Shown in pieces: positions 17,277-25,254 of a DNA stretch of 64,000 nucleotides. A program made the position numbers and the translations under genes. The stretch's first letter is position 1. Every line of letters begins with the position of its first letter. This stretch comes from Polyangia bacterium (GTDB taxonomy: Bacteria > Myxococcota_A > Polyangia > Nannocystales > Nannocystaceae). The stretch is from the NCBI GenBank assembly GCA_030430565.1, contig JAUIKS010000003.1, positions 461,775 through 525,774 on the forward strand, read 5' to 3'. Under the pieces are notes generated by a model. It had not been told where the DNA came from. It saw only the letters and a list, made by a program, of their open reading frames with translations, and did not search any database.

Positions 17277-17304
17277 ACTGAGTCTCGTTGTCTAAGCTGT
17301 TGAT

Positions 17305-18471
17305 CTACTTGCGCTTCTTCTTCGGACGATGAGCCGGCGCCGGATCGGCTCCAGTACGGTCCGCCGCTCCGCTCGGCTCACCCTCGAGCTTCGACTCGGC
17401 GGCCGCCCGATCGAGCAGGGCGATCGAGCTTCGCCGACCTGGCGCGAGGTGCATATAGCGATCGGTGACCGCCACGCTCGAGTGCCCCGCGTAGTCGCGG
17501 ATCTCCGCAGCCGGCGCGCCGAGCTCCGCCAGATGCGAGCAGAACGTGTGCCGGAGGGTATGAGCGCCCTTCGGCGGCAGGCCCGCCCGCGACTGCGCCT
17601 GCCACAGCCGATGCCGGATCCAGTTACGACCGGTGAGCGATCCGTCGTCACGCGCGAGCACCGTCTCGCCTCTGCGCTCGGGGTGCATCGCGCAGAGCAG
17701 GCTCGAGAGCCGCTGGGAGAGCGGCACCGAGCGATAGCGATTGCTCTTCGGTGTCGTTAGGTGGCCACGCCAGAACGAGTGCTCGACCACGATCACGCCG
17801 CGCGTGAGCTGGACCGAGCGCCAGTGCAGGCCGGCCATCTCACCGGCGCGCAGGCCGGCCTCGCCGCCGAGCAGCACGATGGCCAAATGGTCATATCCCA
17901 GCACGCTCGCCGCCGCGACGAGCCGTTCGAAGTCGGCGCGCTCGTAGAACGCCGCTGGCTTCTTGGGCGACGGGATGTGGCTGATCCGCAGGGCCTCGCG
18001 CAGGTGCCCCTTGGCCTTACCCGAGCGCAAGAGCGCCGAGAGCGTGGAGAGGATCTTGTTGCGCGTCCCCGGCGAGACGCGCGGCAGCTCGACGATGCTC
18101 GCCACGTGCGTCTCGTCGATCTCGTCAAGAAGCACCCGCCCGAAGCGCGGGAGCAGGTGAACGCGGAGATTCGTTTGATGGTTGTCGATCGTCGATGGCT
18201 TGCGCCCGCGAGCTCGCGCGTGCTCGATGAACGCGTCCGCGAACTCGGCGAGCGTCGGGCACGTCCGTGCCTCCTTCTTGGGGTTGATCAAGCCGTTGCG
18301 GATCAGCTCGCGCTCGCGGCCCTGAGCCCAGCGAAGCGCGCCGCGCTGGCTTGTGGCCGCCGGGACATCTCGACGCTCCCGGTGAACCGTGCCGTCGGGA
18401 AGGCGCGCGTGGATGTCTGCGACCCAGCGCGTCCTCCCGTTCCGTGTGCGTTGACGGACCTTGACTGTCAT
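17305..18471 (-). CDS. Tyrosine recombinase (integrase) of insertion 2
   Basis: The start at ATG 18471 follows a GGAAGAGG ribosome site; the protein has 388 residues. It has an N-terminal arm/core-binding region and a catalytic domain with the full set of residues: Arg208 (AGLRAGEM), Lys242 (TPKSNR), the His304-x-x-Arg307 block (HTLRHTF), His330 (AGHSS) and Tyr339 (TDRYMH). It catalyses site-specific strand exchange between att sites. It reads towards the left 22-bp repeat, ending 28 bases from it. The basic tail HRPKKKRK is notable. No excisionase-like small gene was found next to it. Confidence 0.95.
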   Translation of the reverse strand: MTVKVRQRTRNGRTRWVADIHARLPDGTVHRERRDVPAATSQRGALRWAQGRERELIRNGLINPKKEARTCPTLAEFADAFIEHARARGRKPSTIDNHQTNLRVHLLPRFGRVLLDEIDETHVASIVELPRVSPGTRNKILSTLSALLRSGKAKGHLREALRISHIPSPKKPAAFYERADFERLVAAASVLGYDHLAIVLLGGEAGLRAGEMAGLHWRSVQLTRGVIVVEHSFWRGHLTTPKSNRYRSVPLSQRLSSLLCAMHPERRGETVLARDDGSLTGRNWIRHRLWQAQSRAGLPPKGAHTLRHTFCSHLAELGAPAAEIRDYAGHSSVAVTDRYMHLAPGRRSSIALLDRAAAESKLEGEPSGAADRTGADPAPAHRPKKKRK

Positions 18472-18782
18472 TGCCTCTTCCTTGCGTGGAGTTGGTGACA
18501 GCACGGGCCGTTGCTCCGGCTTGATGGACGCATTTTCGCGCCTCGAGATCAACCCCTCACGGGATTGTCGCTGATCATCGCGGGGGGTGAGCACGCACGA
18601 GCACGACGGACCACGCCTACTCGAAGTGATTCACGCCGCGCGGCTCATCGTGCAGCGGCGTCTCACGTGAGGAGCATCCGTCGAGCGGATCCGCGGCCAT
18701 GCTACCGAGAGTGGACAGCGTACCGTACTAGCGCGAATCTGCGCGCCTGGAGCTCGCCAGCGTCTCGAGGTACCCACGGTTC

Positions 18783-19619
18783 ATGTCCTCACAGACAGAG
18801 CGCGGCGTCCGGGCGCTGGCTGAGATCCCGAGGGGCCATGAGCGCGTCGCGGTCTATCACCGAACGCTGAACGCCTCCGTCGACGGGATCTGGGCGAACG
18901 TGCTCGACTGGGAGCACATTCCCTGGCTGCACGCCACGACGTTCACGTCGGTCGAGCTGCTCGAGCGCGGCGCGAACTACTGGCGCGCGCGCGTCGGCTT
19001 GGCACCTCGCGGGCTCTCGCGCGCTGTGGTGCTCGAGCTCGTCGTTGATCGCCCAGGGCTGCGCTACACGACGCAGACCCTCGAGGGTCCGGGCGCGGGC
19101 GCGCTGGTCCTCACGAAGATTCAGCCGAGGGGGCCGCGAACCAGCGACATCGTCGTCGAGTTTCACGCGCTGGTGCGTAACCAGATTCAGCGCGTCGCGA
19201 TGCGCCGGGCCTACGAGCGCGTCTACCGAGTGCTGTGGGACGAGGATGAAGCGATGATCGAGCGCACCGACGCGCTCGCGGCCGCGTCGGTTAAGTTGCG
19301 GGCGCGCTCCCCCCGTACACGGGTGAAGCTCGGCCCGCGCACGTCGGTAGCGAGCGCGGGGCCGCTGATTGTCGAACTCGGCGGACGAAGGGTGCGCGTG
19401 CTGAGGCAGGGAGATGAGCTCGTCGCGCATGACCTGCTCTGCCCGCACATGGGGGGGCCGCTCGACGAGGCGAAGGTCGAGTACGGTCGGGTCGTGTGCC
19501 CTTGGCACGGCTACGCATTTGAGCTCGAGAGCGGGCGATGTCAGCGCGCTCGCGGCCTCTGCTTGCACCCGACGCGGATCGAGCTCGAGGGTGATGATGT
19601 GGTCCTGATCTCGGGGTAG
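18783..19619 (+). CDS. SRPBCC-Rieske fusion protein
   Basis: A 278-residue protein starting at ATG 18783. The first 165 residues resemble a START/SRPBCC hydrophobic-ligand domain (HIPWLHATTFTSVELLERG). The C-terminal 100 residues are a Rieske domain with both cluster boxes, CPHMGGPL and CPWHGYAF, which bind a [2Fe-2S] centre through two Cys and two His. In classical ring-hydroxylating oxygenases the order is Rieske then catalytic SRPBCC; here it is reversed, and no 2-His-1-carboxylate iron site was identified. It may be an electron carrier or a lipid-binding redox partner for the cluster. The AsnB gene follows after 9 bases. Confidence 0.82.
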   Translation: MSSQTERGVRALAEIPRGHERVAVYHRTLNASVDGIWANVLDWEHIPWLHATTFTSVELLERGANYWRARVGLAPRGLSRAVVLELVVDRPGLRYTTQTLEGPGAGALVLTKIQPRGPRTSDIVVEFHALVRNQIQRVAMRRAYERVYRVLWDEDEAMIERTDALAAASVKLRARSPRTRVKLGPRTSVASAGPLIVELGGRRVRVLRQGDELVAHDLLCPHMGGPLDEAKVEYGRVVCPWHGYAFELESGRCQRARGLCLHPTRIELEGDDVVLISG

Positions 19620-19628
19620 CGCGCGGGG

Positions 19629-21611
19629 ATGTGCGGCATCATCGGAGCGATGCGGCTGCGCGGCGCAGCCCGGGTTGAGCGGGACCTGCTCGAGCGGGCA
19701 GGACGGATGATCGCGCACCGGGGCCCGGACGGCGCTGGGCTGTGTCTGCTGTCGGGCGGCGATGTCGGGCTCGCTAGCGTACGCCTCTCGATCGTCGACC
19801 CGGACGGCGGCGCGCAGCCGCTGTTCAACGAGACCGGGTCGATCGCGGCGGTGGTCAACGGGGAGCTCTACGGGTACGCGGAGCAGCGCGCGGAGCTCGA
19901 GCGCGCCGGCCACCGCTTCGCGAGCCGCTCGGACTCTGAGCTGGTGGTGCACCTCTACGAGGAACTCGGGGACGAGTTCATCACGCGGCTCAACGGCGAG
20001 TTCGCGCTGATCCTCTGGGACGCCCGGCGGCGCCGTCTGCTCGCCGCGCGAGACCCCCTCGGGATCAAGCCGCTCGTGTTCACGAAGCGCGCTACGTCTA
20101 CGGGCGAGCAGCTGTGGCTGTGCTCCGAGGCGAAGGGCCTGCTCGCGTTGCCGGGGGTGCAGCGCGAGCTCTCGCCCAGGTATCTCGCGGGCGCGCTGTT
20201 CGGAGCATTCCACGATCACGGCACCGCCTTCGCCGGGATAGAGAACGTGCCGCCCGGCGCGCTGCTGGTCGCGGAGGAAGGCGCGTCGCCACGCCGCGTG
20301 CGACCGCGGGCGCCCGCGCGGAGGTTTGATGATGTCTCCGAACACATGATCGCGCCGACGGTCGATCGAGCGGTCGCTCGGCGCCTGCGCGCCGACTGCC
20401 GCGTGGGCGCGTTCCTCAGCGGCGGGCTCGACTCCGCGATCGTCGTCGACGCGGCGGTGCGCGCGGGCGGTCCGCTCGAGTGCTTTACGGTCTCGTTCCC
20501 CGGCTCGAGCTTGGATGAGGCGGACGAGGCGCGAGCCTTCGCGCGCTCACGCGGGTGTCCGCTCCGCGTGCTCTCGTGCACGACCGAGGCGCTCGCGCGC
20601 GGGCTCTCCGACACGCTGTGGGCGACTGAGGCGGCGATCGCGAACCCGCACTCGGTCGCGCGTCGGCTGCTCGCCGCGAGCGCGCGGGCCCACGGAGTCA
20701 AGGTCGTGCTGACCGGGGAAGGCAGCGACGAGCTGTTCGCGGGTTACGCCTGGTTCGTGCTCGAGGCGCTGTGGCGACGCGCGCTCGCGGGGGGCGAAAC
20801 GGGCGAGAGCGAGGCGCTCGCCCGCTTCGCCACGCTCGAGGACGCGGGCGCCGGCGTGCTGTGGGACGACTCGCTCCCCTGGCGCGAGGGGCCGCACCCG
20901 CTCGGGTGGCCGAGCTTCATGCTGATGCGCGCCGCTCGCTCGGACGCGATCGCGCGCAAGCTGTTTACGCGCGCGGTCCTGCCAGCGGCTGCGGCGACGC
21001 CCTACGAGCGCTTGCTCGCGCGCGGGCGCGAGGAGCTCGCCGTGTCGCTCTCGCCGCTCGACGCCTCGCGGCGGATGGCGCTGTGGCAGCTCACGGGCTA
21101 CGTCTTGCCGAACCTCGGCGACCGCGTCGAGATGGCGTGCGGCCTCGAGGGGCGACCTCCCCTGCTCGATCCTGAGCTCGCTGAGCTCGCGCTGAGGCTG
21201 CCGCCGAGCAGCTTACTGGACCTCACGCGGCTGCGCGGCAAGGCGCCCTTGTATCGCGCGTTCGCGGGACGTCTCCCGAGCGCAACCTTGGCGGGACGCA
21301 AGCGGCCGTTCTGGGCGCCGAGTTGGCGCGCGCTCACCGAGGCGGACCCGCGCCTCGATGAGTATCTCCGCGCAGAGACGCTCACGCGGGGCGGCGTGTT
21401 CTCCACCGAGTTCGTTCGTGGTGCCTACGGGCTGTGGAGAGGCGCGCGCGCTGGCTCTCGCCTCGGGCGCAAGCTCGACCGCCTGTTCGGGATCGTGCTG
21501 TGCGTGTCGATCCTGCGCGAGCGCTTGCTAGAGCGCCGCCCCTCGCCGCGCTCGTCCGTCAGTTTTTCGGAGCGTCATCCACCGACCCGCGCTGGCGATC
21601 CTCTCGTTTGA
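19629..21611 (+). CDS. AsnB-type glutamine-dependent amidotransferase
   Basis: A 660-residue protein starting MCGIIGAM, so the N-terminal Cys2 nucleophile of the class II glutaminase domain is intact. The synthetase domain carries the PP-loop SGGLDSAIV and GEGSDELFAGY. The reaction family uses ATP and glutamine to turn a carboxylate into an amide. In biosynthetic clusters such enzymes often act on the pathway product rather than on aspartate. A terminal amide or an amide bond in the product is likely. The 3' end overlaps the convergent membrane-protein gene by 53 bases. Confidence 0.92.
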   Translation: MCGIIGAMRLRGAARVERDLLERAGRMIAHRGPDGAGLCLLSGGDVGLASVRLSIVDPDGGAQPLFNETGSIAAVVNGELYGYAEQRAELERAGHRFASRSDSELVVHLYEELGDEFITRLNGEFALILWDARRRRLLAARDPLGIKPLVFTKRATSTGEQLWLCSEAKGLLALPGVQRELSPRYLAGALFGAFHDHGTAFAGIENVPPGALLVAEEGASPRRVRPRAPARRFDDVSEHMIAPTVDRAVARRLRADCRVGAFLSGGLDSAIVVDAAVRAGGPLECFTVSFPGSSLDEADEARAFARSRGCPLRVLSCTTEALARGLSDTLWATEAAIANPHSVARRLLAASARAHGVKVVLTGEGSDELFAGYAWFVLEALWRRALAGGETGESEALARFATLEDAGAGVLWDDSLPWREGPHPLGWPSFMLMRAARSDAIARKLFTRAVLPAAAATPYERLLARGREELAVSLSPLDASRRMALWQLTGYVLPNLGDRVEMACGLEGRPPLLDPELAELALRLPPSSLLDLTRLRGKAPLYRAFAGRLPSATLAGRKRPFWAPSWRALTEADPRLDEYLRAETLTRGGVFSTEFVRGAYGLWRGARAGSRLGRKLDRLFGIVLCVSILRERLLERRPSPRSSVSFSERHPPTRAGDPLV

Positions 21612-22245
21612 AGCGCCCGGTCGACTGGATGATGAGCGGCACGCCGACGATGGTCGGGCCGAGCCAGACCGCGATCGTGATCGCGGGGTGAGAAGGCAAG
21701 AAGCGGCCCGCGTTGACCACGAGGAACGCGGTGAGGCTCGCTATGTAGGCGGTCGTGAAACCGGTTTGATGCTGGATTAACCAATGAAGCTTGTACGGGC
21801 TCGCGCTCATGAGCTCGCGTCGGTGGCTGTTGGCGAGCATGAGGCCGAGCGCGGCGAACACGATGAAGATCAGCGCGCCTGAGCTCAGCGCCTTGACGAG
21901 GAAGCCGAGCGCGACGAGGCCGAGCGCCGCGGGCGCGAGCAGGTACACACGCGGCGACGCGGTCTCCGGCGCCACCCGCTTGCGGGCGAGCGCGATGCGA
22001 CCCCACAGCGCCAGGTAGACCGAGAGCAGACCGAGGTAGAACAGGAACGGGTTCGGACGCAGGAGCGCGAGGATGATCGCGGTCACGGCGATGCCGATCA
22101 TCGCGTACAGGAACACGCGACCGGCGAGCCGATGCGCGCGCGCGCCTTTCTTGCTCAGCAGGGCGACGAGCCCGGTCAGCAGCGAGGTCGCGCCCGCGAA
22201 GATGTGGACCCACCGCGCGACACGGCCGAGGAGTTCGAGGTCCAT
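21559..22245 (-). CDS. Polytopic membrane protein, DUF2306-like
   Basis: A 228-residue protein with about six to seven hydrophobic helices and short loops. The start has VARWVHIFAGATSLLTGLVA, then KGARAHRLAGRVFLYAM, a pattern typical of DUF2306-like proteins in which a His lies in the first helix and an H-R-L-x-G segment follows. The function of this family is not established. It is the last gene of the minus-strand operon and ends inside the convergent AsnB gene. It might handle or sense the membrane-bound product. Confidence 0.65.
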   Translation of the reverse strand: MDLELLGRVARWVHIFAGATSLLTGLVALLSKKGARAHRLAGRVFLYAMIGIAVTAIILALLRPNPFLFYLGLLSVYLALWGRIALARKRVAPETASPRVYLLAPAALGLVALGFLVKALSSGALIFIVFAALGLMLANSHRRELMSASPYKLHWLIQHQTGFTTAYIASLTAFLVVNAGRFLPSHPAITIAVWLGPTIVGVPLIIQSTGRFKREDRQRGSVDDAPKN

Positions 22246-22286
22246 TGAGTTTGAGAACTACGGCACGCGCAGATCCAGGTCAAGGC

Positions 22287-23507
22287 TCAGGGCGCGCGAA
22301 CGAGGCGCACGAGCCCGACCTCCAGCGCCTGCCCGAGCGTCCGCTTGGCGTGCCGCAGACTCTCTTGCGCGCGCATCCAGCTCGTCGCGGAGGTCCCGCG
22401 CTCGGCGGCGGAGAACAAGCCGGCGGTGGCCGGGTCGAGCTCGAAGGCGTCGCCGCGCAGGACGTCGACGACACGCGCCTGCCCCTCGCTCTCGTCGAGG
22501 CGCCACAGCTCGGGGCGGCCGACCTCGAGAGCAGAGCCGACGAGCGCGGGCAGTGCGAGCCGGATAGCCTCGGCGCCGGCGGGCGTGCTCGGGGCGGCGC
22601 TGTCTGGCGGCGTCGCGAACCAGCGCGAGAGCAGCCACCACTCCTCCCATCGCTCCGGCGCCGCGAGTATCCAGCGCTCGAGCGCGCTGAACAGCGTCGT
22701 CATCGCGCGCGCGCGATAGATCTTTCGGCCCTCCTTGGGGGCGCGCGCGATCGGAGGCTCGATCCGCAGGATCGCGCCGCGCTCACCGGCGTCCTCGATG
22801 TAGATCGGCAGAATCGGCACGTCGGCGCTCGCGGACAGGGCGGCGATGCCCGGGCGCACCAAGATCTCACGCCCCAGTAGATCGAGGCGCAGCGCGCCGC
22901 GGGGATCAAGCCTCCCGTTCATCCCGCTGTTCCCGTCGATGAACATCACGACCGCGCGCCCGCGACGGAGCGCCTTGACGAGCCCGACGAGCGCGAGCGG
23001 GTCAGCGCTGTTGACCGTCTCGAACACGCTCCAGTCGAGCTTGGGGAAGATCGGCTTCATGCGCGCCGCGACGTCCGAGTCGACCAGCGTCTGGTTTCGG
23101 GCGTCGACCAGCAGCGTGACGTGCAGCCCGAGCTCGAGCAGCGCGATCGAGAGCCACCGGTACGGTCCGAAGTGCGCGGGCGCCAGGATCACGCCGCGGC
23201 CGCCCGCGACCGCTGCCTCGAGGTGCTCGCGTCCCTCGATCGAGAAGCGCGGCCACGCCTCCGGGGTCGACCAGAGCTGATCGTAGATCAGCAGGCGTTG
23301 GCTCGAGCGTCGCGCGATCCGACGAATCGCGCTGCGGGGGCGCTGGCCGAGCGTGCAGGTCAGCGCTCGCAGGGCGCCGAGCTCCCGCTGCAGCACGAGC
23401 CCGCGCGCGGGACCGCGGCTCGCCCGAAGCCCCGCGCGTATGGCCGCGCGTCGCAGGCTCAAGACCCGCTCGCGCGAAGGCTCGGAGTCGACGCGCGTCA
23501 CCGCCAT
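22287..23507 (-). CDS. LPLAT-superfamily acyltransferase with PqqD-like C-terminal domain
   Basis: A 406-residue protein. Residues about 95-300 resemble the LpxL/HtrB lysophospholipid acyltransferase fold: GRGVILAPAHFGPYRW supplies the catalytic His, but the usual H-x4-(D/E) reads H-FGPY-R. The last 75 residues (RVVDVLRGDAFELDPATAGL and GTSATSWMRAQES, ending GLVRLV) follow the PqqD/RRE winged-helix pattern, a domain that binds leader peptides in RiPP enzymes. The start overlaps the ureohydrolase stop by 10 bases. I infer transfer of the ACP-bound chain to an amine or peptide recipient. The second domain call rests on pattern only. Confidence 0.72.
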   Translation of the reverse strand: MAVTRVDSEPSRERVLSLRRAAIRAGLRASRGPARGLVLQRELGALRALTCTLGQRPRSAIRRIARRSSQRLLIYDQLWSTPEAWPRFSIEGREHLEAAVAGGRGVILAPAHFGPYRWLSIALLELGLHVTLLVDARNQTLVDSDVAARMKPIFPKLDWSVFETVNSADPLALVGLVKALRRGRAVVMFIDGNSGMNGRLDPRGALRLDLLGREILVRPGIAALSASADVPILPIYIEDAGERGAILRIEPPIARAPKEGRKIYRARAMTTLFSALERWILAAPERWEEWWLLSRWFATPPDSAAPSTPAGAEAIRLALPALVGSALEVGRPELWRLDESEGQARVVDVLRGDAFELDPATAGLFSAAERGTSATSWMRAQESLRHAKRTLGQALEVGLVRLVRAP

Positions 23508-24721
23508 CGCGCCACTTGATCCATCGCCTCGAGCAGGAGCTGCACCGCGGCCCGCGCGGTCAGCGTAGCGCCGGGTCCTCGCTCGTGAACCTCGACCATG
23601 TCGACGCCGAGCAGCTCGCGTTCACGGGTGAGCGCGACCAGCAGCGCGCGCGCCTCGGCGAGCCCGAGGCCATCGGGCTCCGGCGCGGCGGTGGCCGGCG
23701 CGACCGCGGGGTCGAGCACGTCGATGTCGATCGTCACGAAGTAGGGCAGCTCAGGGCGCAGCACCGCCGCGAGATTGCGACCGTCCATCGCCCGGAGGGT
23801 CGCTGGCGAGAGCGCGGTGTAGCCGGTCCCGGGGATGTCCGGGACACTCTGAATACCGCGCGCGCCGCAGAGCACGATGTCGACGAGCTGCGGCAGCGCG
23901 CACGCGTGATGGATGACGTTGGCGTGGGTCAGGTCCTCGGCGTGGTCGATGTTGCCGAAGTCCGTGTGCGCGTCGAGCTGAAGCAGCCCGAACGCGCGCT
24001 CAGGGCGGGCCGCGCAGAGCCCTTGCAGCGTCGCCAAGGTGACGCTGTGATCGCCTCCGAGAACGACCGGGCGCGCGCCGCTGCGGACGAGTGCCGCGAT
24101 CGCGTCCGCGAGCGCCGGCGCGAACTCGGACCACGGGCAACCGGGTCGCGGGATCAGGTCGCCCGCGTCGAGGATCGAGACCCCGGTGAGCAGGCGACGG
24201 CCCGTGCCGATGTCGGGCAGACCTCGCGGCGCGCCGGTCTCGAGATCGAGTGGCATCGGGTGCGCCGCGCTCGCGCGACGAATCGCCGTCGGTCCACCCG
24301 CTGCGCCGCGCTCGTACATCGGCAGCGTGTTGAGATCGTAGGGCGCGCCGAGCACGACCAGCGCCCCGTCGCAGTCTTGTCCTTCGGACCAGCTGTGAGA
24401 GCGCAGAAAGCTGATGTGCGCGGGGCGGCGCGTGGGTCCCGGCGAGCGGGCGAGCGCGCTTGAACCCGGCACGAGCACGCGCAGCTCGAGCAGCTGCTCG
24501 ATGACCGCGAGCTGCTCGCGCGTCGCTCCGGGCAGCGCGTCCGCGATCACGCGGGGCTCACGGAGCGAGGCGAGCAGCTGGAACGTATCCGGGGTGAGCG
24601 CGAACGTACGTCCTGGCTCACCCCGGAGGTATGCGTGTGTCGAGCTCCCTGGGACCCGCGTCAGCGACGGGTTTACGCGAAGCGGCCCCCAGGTGTCACT
24701 CGATCGTTCGATGGCGACCCC
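23498..24721 (-). CDS. Ureohydrolase (arginase/agmatinase family) with PqqD-like N-terminal domain
   Basis: The C-terminal 300 residues are a ureohydrolase: VVLGGDHSVTLAT, LLQLDAHTDFGNI and TIDIDVLDPAVAPATAAPEPDGL give the His/Asp ligands of the binuclear manganese site. It releases urea from a guanidino group, yielding ornithine or putrescine units. The first 90 residues (RTFALTPDTFQLLASLREP and REQLAVIEQLLELRVLVPG) follow the PqqD/RRE-like pattern. Peptide arginases that convert Arg to Orn in RiPPs are known, so a peptide substrate is possible. No ATG or GTG lies just after the upstream stop, so the start is uncertain: either non-canonical near 24712-24721 or inside the neighbour. Confidence 0.8.
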   Translation of the reverse strand, partial: GVAIERSSDTWGPLRVNPSLTRVPGSSTHAYLRGEPGRTFALTPDTFQLLASLREPRVIADALPGATREQLAVIEQLLELRVLVPGSSALARSPGPTRRPAHISFLRSHSWSEGQDCDGALVVLGAPYDLNTLPMYERGAAGGPTAIRRASAAHPMPLDLETGAPRGLPDIGTGRRLLTGVSILDAGDLIPRPGCPWSEFAPALADAIAALVRSGARPVVLGGDHSVTLATLQGLCAARPERAFGLLQLDAHTDFGNIDHAEDLTHANVIHHACALPQLVDIVLCGARGIQSVPDIPGTGYTALSPATLRAMDGRNLAAVLRPELPYFVTIDIDVLDPAVAPATAAPEPDGLGLAEARALLVALTRERELLGVDMVEVHERGPGATLTARAAVQLLLEAMDQVARWR

Positions 24722-24722
24722 G

Positions 24723-25223
24723 CTAGAACCTGGCGAGACCAGCCGGGTTGACGCCGTCGAGGTTGTGCACCTCGAGCAGGCCGGCTTTCTTGAGGCCGAG
24801 GCTGATCGAGATGTCGCTCGGGCTGCAGCGCCCGTCAGCCGCGGCGGCGGCGAGCAGCGCGTTGGTGCCCGCGATCCTGACGCCGCCACCGTCAACCTGA
24901 ACGCCGAGGTTCAGCACCTTGCGGTCCTTCGAGAGGCCGAGGACCGGCGCGCCCTTGATCGGGCGGGCGTCGACGGCCACGCCGTTCTTGGTGATGGCGA
25001 CGTGCACCTGAAGGTTCTGACTCTTCGCGGGCGCGACCTTAACGAGCGCGGCGTCTCCGAGCTGCACGTTGAGCTTTTCGAGGTTCTGCGGAAGCTGCTT
25101 CGGCAGCGCCTTCTGCTCGAGGATCGGGCCCGCGGCGGCGGTGCCGGCGACGGCGACGGTCGTGACCGCGGCAGCGCCTGCCCCGAGCTTGGCAAGTAGT
25201 TGTCGTCGAGTACTGTTCTTCAC
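24723..25223 (-). CDS. Tat-signal small secreted protein of the cluster
   Basis: A 166-residue protein. The N-terminus MKNSTRRQLLAKLG is a twin-arginine-type signal followed by an Ala/Val/Gly hydrophobic stretch ending in AAAGP. The mature part of about 130 residues is small and has a single Cys (DGRCSPSD). No family was recognised. It sits between the metallo-hydrolase and two proteins with PqqD-like domains, so it could be a carrier or substrate for them, or a secreted accessory protein. It shows no Arg-rich or repeated core like a typical RiPP precursor. Confidence 0.7.
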   Translation of the reverse strand: MKNSTRRQLLAKLGAGAAAVTTVAVAGTAAAGPILEQKALPKQLPQNLEKLNVQLGDAALVKVAPAKSQNLQVHVAITKNGVAVDARPIKGAPVLGLSKDRKVLNLGVQVDGGGVRIAGTNALLAAAAADGRCSPSDISISLGLKKAGLLEVHNLDGVNPAGLARF

Positions 25224-25254
25224 TTATCCCACTCCCTAGCGCGACGAGAGAAAC

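Noticed and set aside
24723..25223. Classical RiPP precursor
   Set aside because: No leader-core boundary, GG cleavage site or repeated core; the N-terminus looks like a Tat signal. Kept only as a possible substrate.
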